The notes under the pieces were generated by a model. That model saw nothing but the letters and a program-made list of their open reading frames with translations, was not told where the DNA came from and ran no database searches. Below, piece after piece: positions 19,331 through 31,410 of a stretch of 64,000 nt of DNA. The DNA is taken from positions 123,977,501 through 124,041,500 of the forward strand of contig JASDFA010000010.1 of the NCBI GenBank assembly GCA_035772735.1, read 5' to 3'. A program made the translations under genes and the position numbers. The DNA is from Datura wrightii. Lineage: Eukaryota > Streptophyta > Magnoliopsida > Solanales > Solanaceae. The first letter of the stretch is position 1. Every line of letters starts with the position of its first letter.

Positions 19331-20030
19331 GGGCTAGTCCTTGATTGCCGCTATCTTTTGAGGATCCACCTGAATATCCTTGGTAGAGACCACATGACTG
19401 AGGAATGCAACTAATTTTGGCTAGGATTTACACTTGCTAAATTTAGCGAACAACTGGCACTCCCTGAGAGTCCGCAAAACTATTCTCAGATGGTCTGCAT
19501 GCTCCTACTCTATTCTGTAGTAAACCAAAATATCATATATAAAGACAATAACAAACATGTCCAAGTATGGATCGAATACCCTGTTCATCAGATCCATCAA
19601 AGCTGCAGTAACATTGGTTAGTCTAGAAGACATAACAATGAATTCGTAGTAACTATATGGAGTTTTGAAGGCTGTTTTCAGAATGTCATATTCTCTAACC
19701 TTGAGCTGGTGGTATCTTGATCTGAGATCTACCTTGGAAAAACAACTAGATCCTTGTAGTTGACAAGTCACCAATCCTCGTTAGAGGATACCTATTATTT
19801 ACCGTGACCTTGTTCAGCTGATGGTAGTCAATGCACTTTCTAAATGTACTGTCTTTCTTTCGCACGAATAGGATTGGGCACTCCATGGATAGATGTTGGG
19901 TCTGATGAAGCCCTTATCTAAAAGATCTTTTATCTGTTCATTCAACTCTTAAGCTCAGTTGGAGCCATTCTGTAAGGAGGAATAGAGATGGGCTGGGTAT
20001 CTGTAAGAAGGTCTATGCTGAAGTCTATCT
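19331..20030 (-). pseudogene. Element C reverse transcriptase remnant
   Basis: The middle part (19774-19505) reads QLQGSSCFSKVDLRSRYHQL, YEFIVMSSRLTNVTAALMDL and FVIVFIYDILVYY. The catalytic FIDD is changed to FIYD, a GAT to TAT change near 19536, which removes an essential Asp. The N-terminal PISIPPYRMAPTEL motif lies near 19970-20000. Frames shift between these blocks. Confidence 0.82.
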
Positions 20031-20660
20031 CCCGCTCAAGCGGGACTCCAGGAAGATCTTCGGGAAACTCATTGGGGAACTCATTTACAACTGGAACTGA
20101 CTGAAGTGTTGGGGTTTTGGAACTTGAATCTTTGACCCTAACAAAGTTATAGATGCACCCCTTAGAGATTATTTTCCTAGACTTAAGGTATGAGATGAAC
20201 CGCCCCTTAGGTGCTAAAATGCTACCCTTCCACTCTAGGACTGGTTTTTTAGGAAAATGGAATCTAAGGATCCTTATTCTGTAGTCAACTAAGGCATAGT
20301 AAGAATATAACCAGTCCATACCAAGAATGAGGTCGAAGTCGATCATATCTAACTCTACTAGATCAACTGTGGTAACTTTATGTAACATTGTGACCGTAAA
20401 CACTATAAACCTGACTAGCTTTAATTGAGTCACCAACAAGAGTAGAGACTGAAAATGACTCTGAGAGAATTTCAAGGCTAATGTCAAACTGGAAGCAATA
20501 TAAGGACTCACGAAAAACTGTGGCTCTTGGATCTGGTAAAGAATGCACATCTCTCTGATAGAGTCCTAACATAGGATAAAGCATTAGGTGAGTTCTCCTG
20601 GTGCTAACGGGAGGATAAAGCATAGAACTGATTCTTGCACTGACTGCCACTGCACCTGAG
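20031..20660 (-). pseudogene. Element C protease remnant
   Basis: It reads STLVGDSIKASQVY, then VDLVELDMIDFDLILGMDWL, then VVNEFPNEFPEDLPGVPLE into RT. The active-site loop is DPRAT at about 20520-20535, where relatives have DPGAT; the Gly to Arg change (GGA to AGA) is expected to destroy activity. A frame change separates the active site from the rest. Confidence 0.8.
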
Positions 20661-20699
20661 GTAGTACCCTATTGTGCGAACGACCTAACAGAGCTGCCA

Positions 20700-21717
20700 A
20701 TGTAGTGGACTGGCCTTCTCCCATCCTACTTACGGGCAATCTCAATTTGTAACCTAGCTAGCCATAACCAAAACATCCCTCCTTTCCCAAACAACACTCA
20801 CCCGTATGATTCTTACCATACTTCGAATATACTAGAATAGTGTGGCTACTGGAAACATGGCTCTGAGACTGGGAGCCTGATGATCCACCCTTCCGATCTT
20901 TGTGGGGCTTAGAAGAAGGAGCCTGGATGATAAGGGTGCTGGAATATCTACTGTTGTTGTGGGCTATTGCTACCGCCCGACCTCTACTGGGAGTACTCAA
21001 ATTGGCCTGTCCTGGCCCACTTACTCTCCCTCTCTATCTCTTTCAATTTCTCTGCCTCAATCTATTGTGCATGAATAATGAGCTTGGAGATGTCCATTTA
21101 GTTAATATGCATGGAAGTCCAACACTTCTTGACTATCAAGTATGAAACTCCATTCATGAACTTGAGCATGTGAGCTCTTGGTTTCGCAAACATTTCTGGA
21201 GCATACCTTGACAGTTGAGTGAACTTTAAGGCATACTCCTGCACGGTCATGTCGTTCTACCTCGAATTCACAAACTCCGCGGCCTTAGCTTCCTTCAACT
21301 CCCAAGGAAAGAATTTGTCCAGGAATGCCGTCACAAACTCATCCCATTCCCTAGGACCTACACCATACCGCGTTCCCTTTTTCCACTACTTATACCAAAT
21401 CTGAGCCACTTCATTTAACTAATAAGCAGCTAGATCTGCACTTTCTACAGAAGTAACACCCATGATTTGGGTGATTTTTCGAACTTCGTCAATGAAGTCC
21501 CACAGGTCCTCATCAACCTTGGACCCGTGAAATACTGAGGGATTCATCCGAGTAAAATCTCGGACTCTGGCAGCAGGTACAGACCCATTAGTATTGACTG
21601 GTACGACCTGCTAGTTGACTTGATTGGTTAGTGCCTGAACCAACATTTCAATAGCAGCCCGAAACTCTACATGCGACACCTGATCATCTTGAGGGGCTTC
21701 TTGAGTCAGTGGGGTTG
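20700..21717 (-). pseudogene. Element C gag remnant, main part
   Basis: The minus-strand reading gives RVRDFTRMNPSVFHGSKVDED, then WDEFVTAFLDKFFPWELKEA, then MTVQEYALKFTQLSRYAPEM, with stops at former Gln or Trp codons. The zinc-knuckle area near 20760-20790 is CCLGKEGCFGYG, with the second Cys changed to Tyr. Element D interrupts it at 21718. Confidence 0.8.
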
Positions 21718-21722
21718 GCTGG

Positions 21723-21873
21723 TGTCACGACCCGAACATACACCCACATCGTATACACGGGACAAGGGACCCTAAGAGACCCCAAGTCGACCCATGGCAC
21801 ATGCATACATCTATTCTCATTTAAATAAGCGGAATACTAAACATAAAACATAACAGAAAAGTAACCATAACAT
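21723..21873 (-). repeat. Element D 3' LTR remnant (last 151 bp)
   Basis: TGTCACGACCCGAACATACA matches the 5' LTR from 25351, and the match persists to AACATC at 21873, where the sequence switches to pol. It gives the true outer end of D and the target duplication. Confidence 0.88.
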
Positions 21874-22600
21874 CTCTCTCTTGGATTAAAACCTCCACAA
21901 TTTGACTCCGCACGGTTTCCTTCAGCTTCCTCAAAGTCGAATCCTCATCTTGTTTAGATTTGACATTGACCACTACAGATGATTCTGACCCATTCTGCAC
22001 AATAACGCCGCCATTAGTCGGGTCAATTAATCTAACCCCCAACCTTGCAAGTCGATGCACATCTCTCACTAACTCCTTTCCCTCATCCACCTAGGACACA
22101 CTCTCCATAGAGAGCCTACTAAGTGCATCTGCAACCACATTAGCCTTTCCCGGATGGTAGAGGACACTCATGTCATAGTCCTTTAGTAACTCCAACCACC
22201 TCCTTTGCCGAAGGTTTAGATCTTTCTGTGTGAACACATATTGCAAGATCTTGTGATCCATAAATAATCCACGTGGACCCCATACAAGTAATTCTGCCAT
22301 ATCTTCAATGCAAACACCACCGCGGCCAACTCAAGATCATGCGTCGGGTAATCTTTTCATGAACTTTAAGTTGTCTCGAGGCATATGCTATTACCTTCCA
22401 ATGCTGTATCAACACACATCCCAGTCCATCTCTCGAAGAATCACAATATACAACAAAGCCATCAATACCCTCGGGTAAAGTCAATACTGGTGCTGAAGTG
22501 AGTCGGGTCTTCGACTTTTGGAAGCTTTTCTCACAAGTATCTGACCATTGAAACTTCACCTTTTTCTGAGTCAACCTGGTCAATTGGCTGAAATTGATGA
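21874..22600 (-). pseudogene. Element D RNase H and connection remnant
   Basis: TQKKVKFQWSDTCEKSFQ, GFVVYCDSSRDGLGCVLIQ (catalytic Asp kept), IAYASRQLKVHEK, then in the next frame DHKILQYVFTQKDLNLRQRR and HPGKANVVADALSR. The connection VDEGKELVRDVHRLARLGVR follows and ends where the LTR begins at 21873. A frameshift near 22345 and a second near 22300 separate the pieces. Confidence 0.85.
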
Positions 22601-23440
22601 AAATCCCTCAAGGAATCTTCAGTAGTATCTTGTTAAGCCCGAGAAACTCCAAATTTCTGAAGGATTTACCGGTCTGGGCCAATTCTTCACCACCTCAATC
22701 CTCTAGGAATCTACCCTTATGCCTTCGCTTCATACCACATGACCCAAAAATGCCACCGAGTCTAACCAAAATTCACACTTACTAAACTTTGCATATAGTT
22801 GATGATCCTTGACGGTCTGAAGTACTACTCTCAGGTAAGCGGCATGCTCCTCCTCGCTCCATGAGTATATCAAGATGTCATCAATGAACACAATCACGAA
22901 CATGTCCAAATATTTCTTGAACACCCTGTTCATTAGATCCATAAAAGTTGCAGGGGAATTGGTTAGTCCGAAAGGCATAACAATAAATTCATAATGACCA
23001 TACCGAGTCTTGAAAGTAGTCTTCGGGATGTCACTCTCCCAAACCCTAAGCGGGTGATACCCCGACCTGAGATCAAACTTGGAGAAGCACTTGACACCCT
23101 GAAGCTGGTCACACAAATCATTGATCCTAGGTAAGGGGTACCTATTCTTGATGATTACTTGTTCAATTGCCGGTAGTCAATACACATGCGAAGGGAACTG
23201 TCCTTCTTTCGAACAAATAAAACTGGTGCACCCCATGGAGACTGGCTCGGTCTAATGAAGCCCTTATCCAATAGATCCTTTAACTAATCCTTCAATTCCT
23301 TTAGCTCAACTGGAACCATCCTATAGGGAGGAATAGAGACAGGCTACGTATTGGGTAAGAGATCAATGCCGAAGTCGATTTCCCTCTCAGAGGAACACCT
23401 CGCAATTCATGGGGAAAAACATCCGGATATTCACACACCA
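22601..23440 (-). pseudogene. Element D reverse transcriptase remnant
   Basis: The block 23116-22730 is open over 128 codons with CFSKFDLRSGYHPLRV, GHYEFIVMPFGLTNSP and an intact FIDDILIYS active site, ending CEFWLDSVAFLGHVV. The N-terminal part (23440-23120) shows SPWGAPVLFV-like and MCIDYRQL-like pieces but has frameshifts and a stop. Confidence 0.85.
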
Positions 23441-23990
23441 CCGGAACTGATTGAATATTCGGGGTCTCGGACTCAACATCCTTAACCCTAACTAGATGAT
23501 ACATGCATCCTTTAGTAAATCGACTTGCTGGTACTGCCGAACTACCATTCCATTCCAACACCGACTCACCAAGAAAACGAAATTCCACCTTATGGGTCCT
23601 ACAACTAATTAAAGCATAACATGCAAACAACCAATCCATGCTAAGAATAATGTCAATGTCAGTCATGGACAACTCTACAAGGTCTACGAAGGTAACCTTG
23701 TGCAACACAGTGATCGGGCATTCTCTATATACTCGTCTAGCTATGACCGAGTCACCAACAGGGGTCAAAACTGAAAACGGTTCTAACAAGGTCTCGGGAC
23801 TAACTCCAAGGCTACTAGCAAAGTAAGGAGTCACGAAAGACAAGGTAGCTCCCGAATCTAGCAAGGCATAAAAATCAATATGAAATACACGCAATATATC
23901 GGTGACCACGTCTGGTGAAGTCTCCTGCCCCTGGCATGAGGCAAGTGCATAGATTTGGTTTTGGCGTTGTCCCCTACTCCACTAGTCGAT
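23441..23990 (-). pseudogene. Element D protease
   Basis: Within an open 202-codon stretch (23909-23301) the retropepsin is complete: active site ALLDSGATLSFVTPYFA with Asp-Ser-Gly kept, STPVGDS-equivalent LTPVGDSVIARRVYREC, and IDIILSMDWLFACYA. The RT linker (VVCEYPDVFPHELRGVPLR) then runs out of frame. This is the best-preserved protease in the window but has no intact polyprotein around it. Confidence 0.82.
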
Positions 23991-23999
23991 GCTCGCTAC

Positions 24000-25192
24000 G
24001 GAGTGGAATGGGATGGAGCTGCTGCTGACCTGGTTTTCTGTGCACGACCCCTATCATCACCCTGTCTAGCATATGGTCACGCTCTGCGCATGTGCCCAGA
24101 TCTAGCACACCCATAGCAAACATCTGAACCGAGTAGGCACTCCCCGGCATGACTCTTGCTGCACTTCCCATAGGCTAGAGTGGTATACTCTAACTGGGTG
24201 CCCCTATGATCCCTAGACCATGAAACCCTACTCCTTTTATCACCCTCGGGTCTGGATGGAACACTAGCTGATGATGGTGTTGGGGCTAGTGATTTCTACT
24301 GAAATTGTGGACGGTAACCACCGCCAGACCTCTGATGCGAAAACCCACGGCTATCCGTCCGAGCCCTCTTTGCCTCTCTCTCCCTCGCATGAGCCGCCTC
24401 CATCCTCTGGGCGTACAACACTATGTGAGGAAAGTCTATGTCTTGGTGAAGCATGGAAGTCCTGTAATCCTTGCCTAAGTAACCAGCCACACCATGAATG
24501 AATTGGCTCACCCGCGCCCTCTGATCCATCACTAATTCTGAGGTGTACTTTGACAAATGAGTGAACTCAAGAGAATACTCCAGCACTGTCATCTTTCCCA
24601 GCTTGAGGTTCACAAACTCCGCTGCTTTCAACTCCATCATCTCCCGAGGGAAGAATCTGCTGAGAAAAGCCATTTGGAACTCATCCCAACTGATAGGGCC
24701 TACTCCCGTTGTCTTGCTGTCCTTCCATTGCTTCTACCAAATATGAGCGACCTCTTTTAGTTGACAAGAGGGAAAGTCCACATACTCCCCATTTGTTACC
24801 CCTGTAACCTGAGTAACTTTCAGGATCCCTTCAATGAACTCGTGTGGATCCTCGTCCACCTTTGATCCCGTGAACTCAGGAGGGTTCATCCTCAAGAAGT
24901 CTCTAATTCGTGTTGCCACTGCATTTCCATTCTGTGGGACCTACACAATGGCCTGCTGGTTGACCTGAGCGGTCAAGTCCTACGCCAACATCTGAATAGT
25001 CGCCTGAAACTCAGCGTGGGCAGCTGGCTCTAGTTCCTTGGGCTCCTGAATAGGTGGGACTTGTTGATGCCCATGGTCATTGCCACCCCTCTGACCTTCT
25101 TCATTTCCATTCCTCATTCCATTCATTCTTTTAGGAGCAATAATTCTGCAATTTTGAATCGCACGAATTAGAAGGATGGAGAGACGTTTCAT
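24000..25192 (-). pseudogene. Element D gag remnant
   Basis: The start region 25192-24980 reads to IQMLA and stops. Then come DFLRMNPPEFTGSKVDEDP (24919-24734), a stop at a Gln or Trp codon, and an open 125-codon block (24673-24296): MAFLSRFFPREMMELKAAEF, SLEFTHLSKYTSELV, YAQRMEAAHARERE. The zinc-knuckle region near 24080-24130 reads CYGCARSGHMRRA and then a stop, so the last Cys is lost. Confidence 0.85.
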
Positions 25193-25249
25193 CGCACGAC
25201 ATAGAACATATAAGAAGGGAACATTTCCTAAACGTCTAGTAGCCTCTTT

Positions 25250-25279
25250 ATCATAAGTGTGGCGCGCTTCACACCCATG
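25250..25279 (-). other. Element D leader hairpin, candidate dimer-initiation site
   Basis: On the minus strand the arms TCATGGGTGTG and CACACTTATGA pair over 11 bp, two of them G-U, around an 8-nt loop AAGCGCGC. GCGCGC is self-complementary. The hairpin is about 72-101 nt after the 5' LTR end and before gag. Element F has the same loop; C has the stem but a changed loop. Confidence 0.6.
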
Positions 25280-25334
25280 AAAAATACTCTACTTATTGCG
25301 GCTTTCAGACACCTTAGGACACTTCAAACCTATT

Positions 25335-25346
25335 GCTCTGATACAA
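25335..25346 (-). other. Element D primer binding site (initiator tRNA-Met)
   Basis: The minus strand reads TTGTATCAGAGC, 11 of 12 matching the plant initiator tRNA-Met site, directly after the 5' LTR end at 25351. Confidence 0.85.
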
Positions 25347-25350
25347 AGTT

Positions 25351-27636
25351 TGACACGACCTGAACGCACACCCAGATCATAGATACGGGAAAAGGGACCC
25401 TGAGAGACCCCAAGTTGATCCATGGCATATGCATACATCTATTATCATTTAAATAAGCGGACTACTAAACATAAAACGTAACCATAGCATAACATCAGGA
25501 AATACTAGATGTACACATAAGCTGAGTACTACATATTGTCTAAAACGCTCTACTATATACGATGGGTTGATGGGACGACATCCCCAACTAACCCGAATAG
25601 TACGGAAATACAAGATAACATAAAAGTCTGTCAAATGGTCCTTGGAACATGAAGACTCACCAATAATCTGAGATTGTGAGCTGAGATGGACTAAGGATAA
25701 GGATGAGCCTGAGATCCGGACCCTGTATCATGAAACAATGCAACATATAAAGTATGCGGTCAGTACGTGGAATGTACTGAGTATGCAAGGTAAGTAAATG
25801 GACATTAAAAGTAAAATAAACTCATAAATAAACATAGGAGGAGGACATCATCCTTTTATCATAAACTTCGCAAGTAAACATAAGGCTCAATAATTTCAAA
25901 TCATTCATTATCATAATCGTAAACAAACTTTATCAAAACATAACTTGAGCCAATAACATAAATATAACAATTCATAAGACATGCGGAACAATGAGAGGAC
26001 TCTTCATAACCGACACCATCATGGTAGAGCCTTTCATGAAGCCCCAACTATCTCACTCAAGTGGGCAAAGCCGACCCTGGCTTGCCAGGAAAGGGTCGTG
26101 CATTAGGCATGACATCACATTTGAGGGGATCATTATCAATACATCATATTATTAGAAACCAACGGTGGCACGTGGTTATGAGACACCAACGTAGTCCTTT
26201 GAATGCCCCACTGCTCGATGCTAGACATGGCTCCCAAAAACATGCATATATAGGCTCATACGTAAATCAATAACATCATGCATTAAAATTCATTGGCTAA
26301 ACTATAAAATTTATCATCATTGATCCCCTTTAAAACATTCTTAGCCAAGAATCAAAGGCTCTTTTCATCTGCCGACATCATAAATCAGTAAATCATGTAA
26401 TTCGTTTCATAAATCGTAAATCATTCTTCAACATATGGGCATTTTCCAATACTTTAACATACTCAGTTCTTTCAAAAATATACTCATAAACATGAGAACT
26501 TGAAATCATGCTTTCCCATTATCAATAAGCTAAAAATATTGAATATTAATCATAAATCATAACTTTCATGAACCTTCATCAATGGGCTTTTTGATTTAAA
26601 AAGATTGAAACGTGATTTTAAAGAATATAATATAAAACTAGTCCATCATTCATAAATCAAGAATTAAAACTCAATTAAATCATACCCATAAAGAGAAATC
26701 ACATTTTCATGCATTTGGGTAAAACCCATGGAGTTGAATAGGAGGATTCATGATTAAGTTCGAAATTGGACATGAGTATGGAAGAAATCACCCATTCTAA
26801 ACCCTACATACCTAGGAAGGATGAGTCTACCACCTCACTGATTTCCCAAGGAGAAATTGGAAGAAGAATCCCTTAGAGAAGCTCTTGGTCACCTCCTAAA
26901 TTTCATAGACTTGCATGCATGGAAGGAACACACTTAGAATAGGTTTTCCCCTGCTAAAAACCCACTAAAACGAGCTTAAAAAAACCTAGTATAGAGCCTT
27001 AGGATGAATAAATGACGGAAATACCCTTACTAATTACGCATAAAATTTCCCACTGGACCAAATAACGGATGAACTAACAGGCCTTGGGAAGATACCACGA
27101 CCAGTGGTATCAGCCCATTCTAAGCACTGCCCTAATCCATATCTCGGAATGAAACCACGGACATACAGGATGGGTCATCCTAAGTTTAAACGGGTCATTC
27201 CTTCAGTTGTTTTTTCCTTCTTTTGAAACCCTGCACTTCTACTCAACGAGCCTCACCATGACTCATTGTAAGATACAATGGGTCGTAGTTCTTATCCATC
27301 ATTTCCCACTGGAGATCTGGGCTCCCTCACCATGAATCTTCACAACGAGTCATTGCAAGCTACAACGGGTCGTTCCATGACCAGTTAAACTCCCCAACTG
27401 CTAAGCCCATCTCCTACCATGACCACTAACAACGACTCATTATTTTGTACAATGAGTCGTTACATCAATCGTTGCCTCCACTGCCACCTGAACACCTGAA
27501 CCCACGACTACCAACAATGTCTCATGGTTACATACCACAAGTCATTGTATCTCTCATCCTTCAACTTTTCCCCAATTTCAACAGTTTTGCATTTTAGCTT
27601 CCCGAGTATACTCTTAGGCACTTCCGGGGTATTACA
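25351..27636 (-). repeat. Element D 5' LTR
   Basis: On the minus strand it starts TGTAATACCCCGG (27636) and ends GGTCGTGTCA (25351), 2286 bp. U3 (about 27080-27560) carries an array of short inverted units such as ACGACTCATT and AATGAGTCGT. No good coding ORF lies within. Confidence 0.88.
27080..27560 (-). promoter_or_regulatory. Inverted-motif array in U3 of D
   Basis: Repeated units of the form ACGACTCATTGT and ACAATGGGTCGT occur in both orientations at about 27250-27285, 27335-27365, 27425-27460 and 27515-27545. TGACTCA (near 27257) is the core of a bZIP/GCN4-type site. Elements C and F carry related arrays in the same LTR position. The regulatory role is inferred. Confidence 0.5.
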
Positions 27637-27641
27637 ACTGG

Positions 27642-27890
27642 TTAGAATTTTCGGTCCTCTTTTTGTTTCCTCTCTTGGGAGGAACCGTTAACTGAAAAGG
27701 GTAGAGAGCGAGTTAGGAGGACATTTCAAAGATCAAACTGTACATATGATAAGAATCATGAAGAAAGGGAATTTTCCTAAAACCGTCTCATACCCTCCCC
27801 CTCATAAGTGTGTCGTGCTTCACACCCATGAAAAGGACTCTACTTGATGTGACTTTTAGATATTCTAGGACTCTGTAAGCCTGATTCTCT
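27642..27890 (-). pseudogene. Element C gag start and leader, with candidate dimer hairpin
   Basis: The remainder of C to the right of D. A hairpin at 27802-27831 (minus strand, arms TCATGGGTGTG and CACACTTATGA) is conserved with D and F, but its loop reads AAGCACGA, so the GCGCGC core is lost. The primer site TGGTATTAGAGA is at 27886-27897, just before the LTR. No long ORF remains. Confidence 0.65.
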
Positions 27891-27901
27891 AATACCAAGT
27901 T

Positions 27902-30191
27902 TGTCATGACCCATTTACACCCTAGACACGACATGGTACTTAGGATCACAAGTGACCCCAAGCAAACCCATGGTAAAGCATAACTCTATTAAAACTAATC
28001 TGCTGTAAAATAATATTAAGTGGAAGCTGACTAAAGAAATAACCAAATAATAAATAGTAACAAAGATCTGTGCAAACACTGGAACAAAAGCTAAAATTCT
28101 AACATATATTGTTTAAATGCCTTCTAAAAGAACTGATGAGTTGCTAGGACAAACCCCCAGCTAACTCTAGTTTCTAAAACTAAATTGAAAAAAAAGCCGA
28201 ATGTGGAAATTCTAGTCCTCGGCAGATAAGGACTCACCACTGAAACCTACTAGAGAATTGCTGAGGGAAACTAGCTGCGATGTTGAGGCTGGGTAGCTGA
28301 GCCTATATTATATAATGATATAGCACATAGAAATATGCAATTAATACTTTGAATGTACTGAGTATGTGAGATGTAACTAAAACATACATATATTGAATAC
28401 TAGTAAATTGAATTGAAATAACATTCAACGACTCTATCCAAACTCAAAAATACTACAAAATAGTCTAACATATATGGAAATACCTTAATAACTGATAAAT
28501 TAAATTAGAGTCGTGAGCATAGCCTGAAATCTAATAGTTTGGACTAGACTGAGAACTATGACTAATACTGGACTGTGGAAGAGCCTATAACCGATATTTA
28601 ACCACGTGAGCTAGAGGTGGAGTTCAATGTATATACTCCATCGAAAAGAGCCCACTATACCTTGCCAAGGTATAGTGGCTGAGTTGTGTGATCACTGTCT
28701 AGGGGCCCATTCGGGCTAATAACCTATAGTGGCATGTAGTTCTGGAAACCTAGATGCATTGAACGCTAGCTCACTCAGTGCTAAGTACTACTCCCACTAC
28801 TAACCTAATCATATCTAACTGTGCTGATAGATCAAAGCTGATGTCGTAAGACTAAGTTAGAACTACTTATCCAAAAGTGTTCTGAAAGTCTAAGGACCTG
28901 AAAGATACTGTGTTCTAAGACTTCTCAGAGTTGCTTTATCTAAAAGTATTGTGACAGTCTAAAGTACGACGAACATGCAGATAAACTGATACTACTGAAT
29001 ATATTGAGTACTAACAATATTATTGAGACTGAACATACTAAAAGCATTGACTTTCCATTCAAGCATATATGCTAGCATTCATAAATCAAACGAAAATATC
29101 ATGATAATATAATATTTATATCTGAGTTCTAAACCATGTGAGTTTTATTCAAAAATCATGCTAAGGATCAGGTTTAGAAAACAAAACTATATAAACAAAA
29201 CCAATACATGAGGTTCAACTAGTAATAGCCATGTAAACTTAAAGAATTATCAAGATTTAGGAAATCTTAAACTGACTAGAAAAAATCCTAGCTTGTAATC
29301 TTCTACAGGGCTGAAATTTATAAAGTTCTTCTGAAAATAATTTTGGACAAAGAGGGGGAAAGGGAACCCTTGTTGAAATTCCACATACCTAAAGGAGAAT
29401 CTCAGAGAATTAGCTCGAATTTCTGAGGTTGTTGTATGAACCCTAGTTCTTGCTAGGGAGAATCTCTGAACTTCTACGTTCTGGTCTTGATAGCTTGGGA
29501 GAGAAATGAGAGAAGAACATTGAGTAACTCCCTTAATTTCCCTCTAAACACACCCCAAACAATTTAATTTAGGAGTTAAAATAGCGGGAAGTTTCAAAAA
29601 TACCCCTGGAAGAAAGTCCGAAAAGTTGCCCATCAAGATTCAATGGGTCACATAATGAGTCGTTGGTTGTGACCACGACTCATTGGAACCAGTCGTTGGT
29701 CCTAGATCTAAAAATCTCAATTACTGGAATAGAACAAAGAACAGTGACCATGACTTGAAACAACGAGTCATTGGTTCCACTCGTTCACACTAGGATGGTT
29801 ATGATTAGTTTCTAGATCTCCCTCAACAGATGTTCAAAACGACCCGTCATCTGAAATAACGGGTCATTGTTTCCAACCATTTTCACTAGAGGGATTTCTA
29901 CCTTTCAGGAATCCCTCTAATAGATCTCTACAATGAGTCGTTTTAGCCAAGGACTCTTCTTCTGGCTCATTATTTGGAAGAAGGTTTTTGACCTCATTCT
30001 GAACCTGACAGAACAGGAAACACAACCACTCGTTGCCACCAATGGTAGGTCATTGTACCACTCATTGTATCAGAGCAATGAAAACTGCAGGATTGATAAT
30101 GACTCAGACAATGGGTCATTGGTACTGACAATGACTCATTGGTTGAGTCCTTTTAAAATAAAATTTTTCGTGAAAGTTTTGGATTGTTACA
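27902..30191 (-). repeat. Element C 5' LTR
   Basis: The minus strand starts TGTAACAATCC at 30191 and ends GGGTCATGACA at 27902, 2290 bp. U3 carries inverted-motif units at about 29636-30140. The bases after it (gcgag, 30192-30196) would be one target copy; the other is lost with the 3' end. No coding content. Confidence 0.85.
29636..30150 (-). promoter_or_regulatory. Inverted-motif array in U3 of C
   Basis: Units such as AATGAGTCGTTGG, CACGACTCATTGG, AACGAGTCATTGG and AACGGGTCATTG recur about every 30-60 bases, both orientations, up to some 50 bases from the LTR start. The layout matches D and F. Function is inferred from position only. Confidence 0.5.
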
Positions 30192-31410
30192 GCGAGGGAC
30201 CATATGATAGAGTGCTACATGCCTTTCGACCCCTTGAGGGTAAAAGGTGCTGTTAGGAGGGGCAGGAAGAGGAGGAAAGTTAACTCAGATGACGAGGACA
30301 ACAAGGGAAAGGTGGCACTAGGGATGGCCTTTCCAAGTTTGTTGGTCCCTTTGATCACGATATATGAGCAGATGGCTACCATGTGGGAGTTGTAGAATGG
30401 TTTGCCCAGACCACCCCAGGGGACTGGTATCTAGTGTAGCTGTCGCGGACCCTAAGGGGTCGCAGGAGGCTATTGCATCCCTAGCCTAGGCCTATGTCAA
30501 GTTTCGAGAGGATTTGAAAGTGGAGAAGAAGAAGAGGCGGTCATGGGGCAAGATGTTTGTGCGCATGTGGAATGGGATGAAGAAGATTCTCAAGACCCTC
30601 TCTCCCTGCTCCAAGATACCCCAGGTGTCTACGAATGATGCTTAGGAGTTCTCCTTCCTCAGTGGGTTTGAGGATGAGGAGTCTGATGAGCTCGACGATG
30701 GCAATGATGAGGCTTCCAGGTAGATGTTGCCCTAGCATATCTCCCTTTCCTAGTCCCTTTAGCTCAGTTACTTTATCTCGCTTGTAGGATCGTAGTTTGG
30801 ATAATATATTTTCTTGCTCATTTTGGATAATTTTATTTCTGCCTTTGAGGTACGGGCATCATTTGGTCATTCAGATGATAACGACCTTATCTTGACCACC
30901 CCTTTAATAACCTCATAGTTCGCATATATTTTACACTAATCTCACAGCTTTTTGGAATAGCTAAAAATTTTACCCAAAAAAGGCAATTGGATTCTGCCTA
31001 ACATCAATCTGCTGCAATAGTCCCTTTTCTACTACAGCGAGACTCGCTAGGCAGACGGTATTCCCAAGCTACTAGTTTTTTGGACAACCTTATCCTTCAA
31101 TCATTACAATTATTTTCACAGAACTTCCCTTTAACACTTCACACGATTTACATCATTAAATACTAATTGAAATCTTTCAGATACCAATTGGGCTCAACCC
31201 AGGTGAGTGACTTACTAGAACAACACAATAGGAAAGAAATAAAGGGAAAACTTCCTAGATGCCTCATAAATTTTCAAAGATTAAATGTGGACATTTAGAA
31301 ACCAATTCGCGGCACTCTACTTGGAATTTCTCTTGTACTTGTGAGATGGGTAATCTAGACACTCTGATATCAACTTTTCATGACCCAAATTATCAATTTT
31401 GTAGGCACCT
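30192..31410 (+). pseudogene. Element E internal tail with accessory-ORF remnant
   Basis: Two frames carry readable protein-like pieces: RVKGAVRRGRKRRKVNSDDE (about 30230-30300) and, after a shift, AYVKFREDLKVEKKKRRSW (near 30490-30545), ending FEDEESDELDDGNDEASR at about 30722. The basic then acidic pattern, and the position before an Athila-like LTR, recall the accessory ORF of B, but the similarity is loose. Bases 30740-31280 hold no gene. Near 31350-31390 a CTCTGATATCAACTTTTCAT piece looks like the primer-site/LTR edge of a minus-strand gypsy element. Confidence 0.4.

Larger units (their letters stand above)
21718..27641 (-). mobile_element. Element D: chromovirus-type Ty3/gypsy inserted in gag of C, integrase deleted
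   Basis: It lies at 21723-27636 between gctgg (21718-21722) and actgg (27637-27641), a target duplication matching at 4 of 5 bases. Right to left it has a 2.29 kb 5' LTR, tRNA-Met primer site, leader hairpin, gag, protease, RT, RNase H and connection, then joins directly to the last 151 bp of the 3' LTR. The whole integrase and most of the 3' LTR are deleted. Confidence 0.88.
18691..30191 (-). mobile_element. Element C: decayed chromovirus-type Ty3/gypsy, interrupted by D
   Basis: Reading right to left: 5' LTR (27902-30191), tRNA-Met primer site, leader hairpin, gag (27640-27890 then 21717-20700, split by D), protease, RT and RNase H down to about 18700. Integrase and 3' LTR are missing; sequence of another origin begins at about 18690. 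Stops are frequent and two catalytic motifs are altered, so this is an old copy. Confidence 0.85.

Noticed and set aside
30204..30395. 63-codon ORF as a stand-alone host gene
   Set aside because: The frame changes soon after, the text resembles decayed accessory-ORF sequence, and it sits between retroelement parts.
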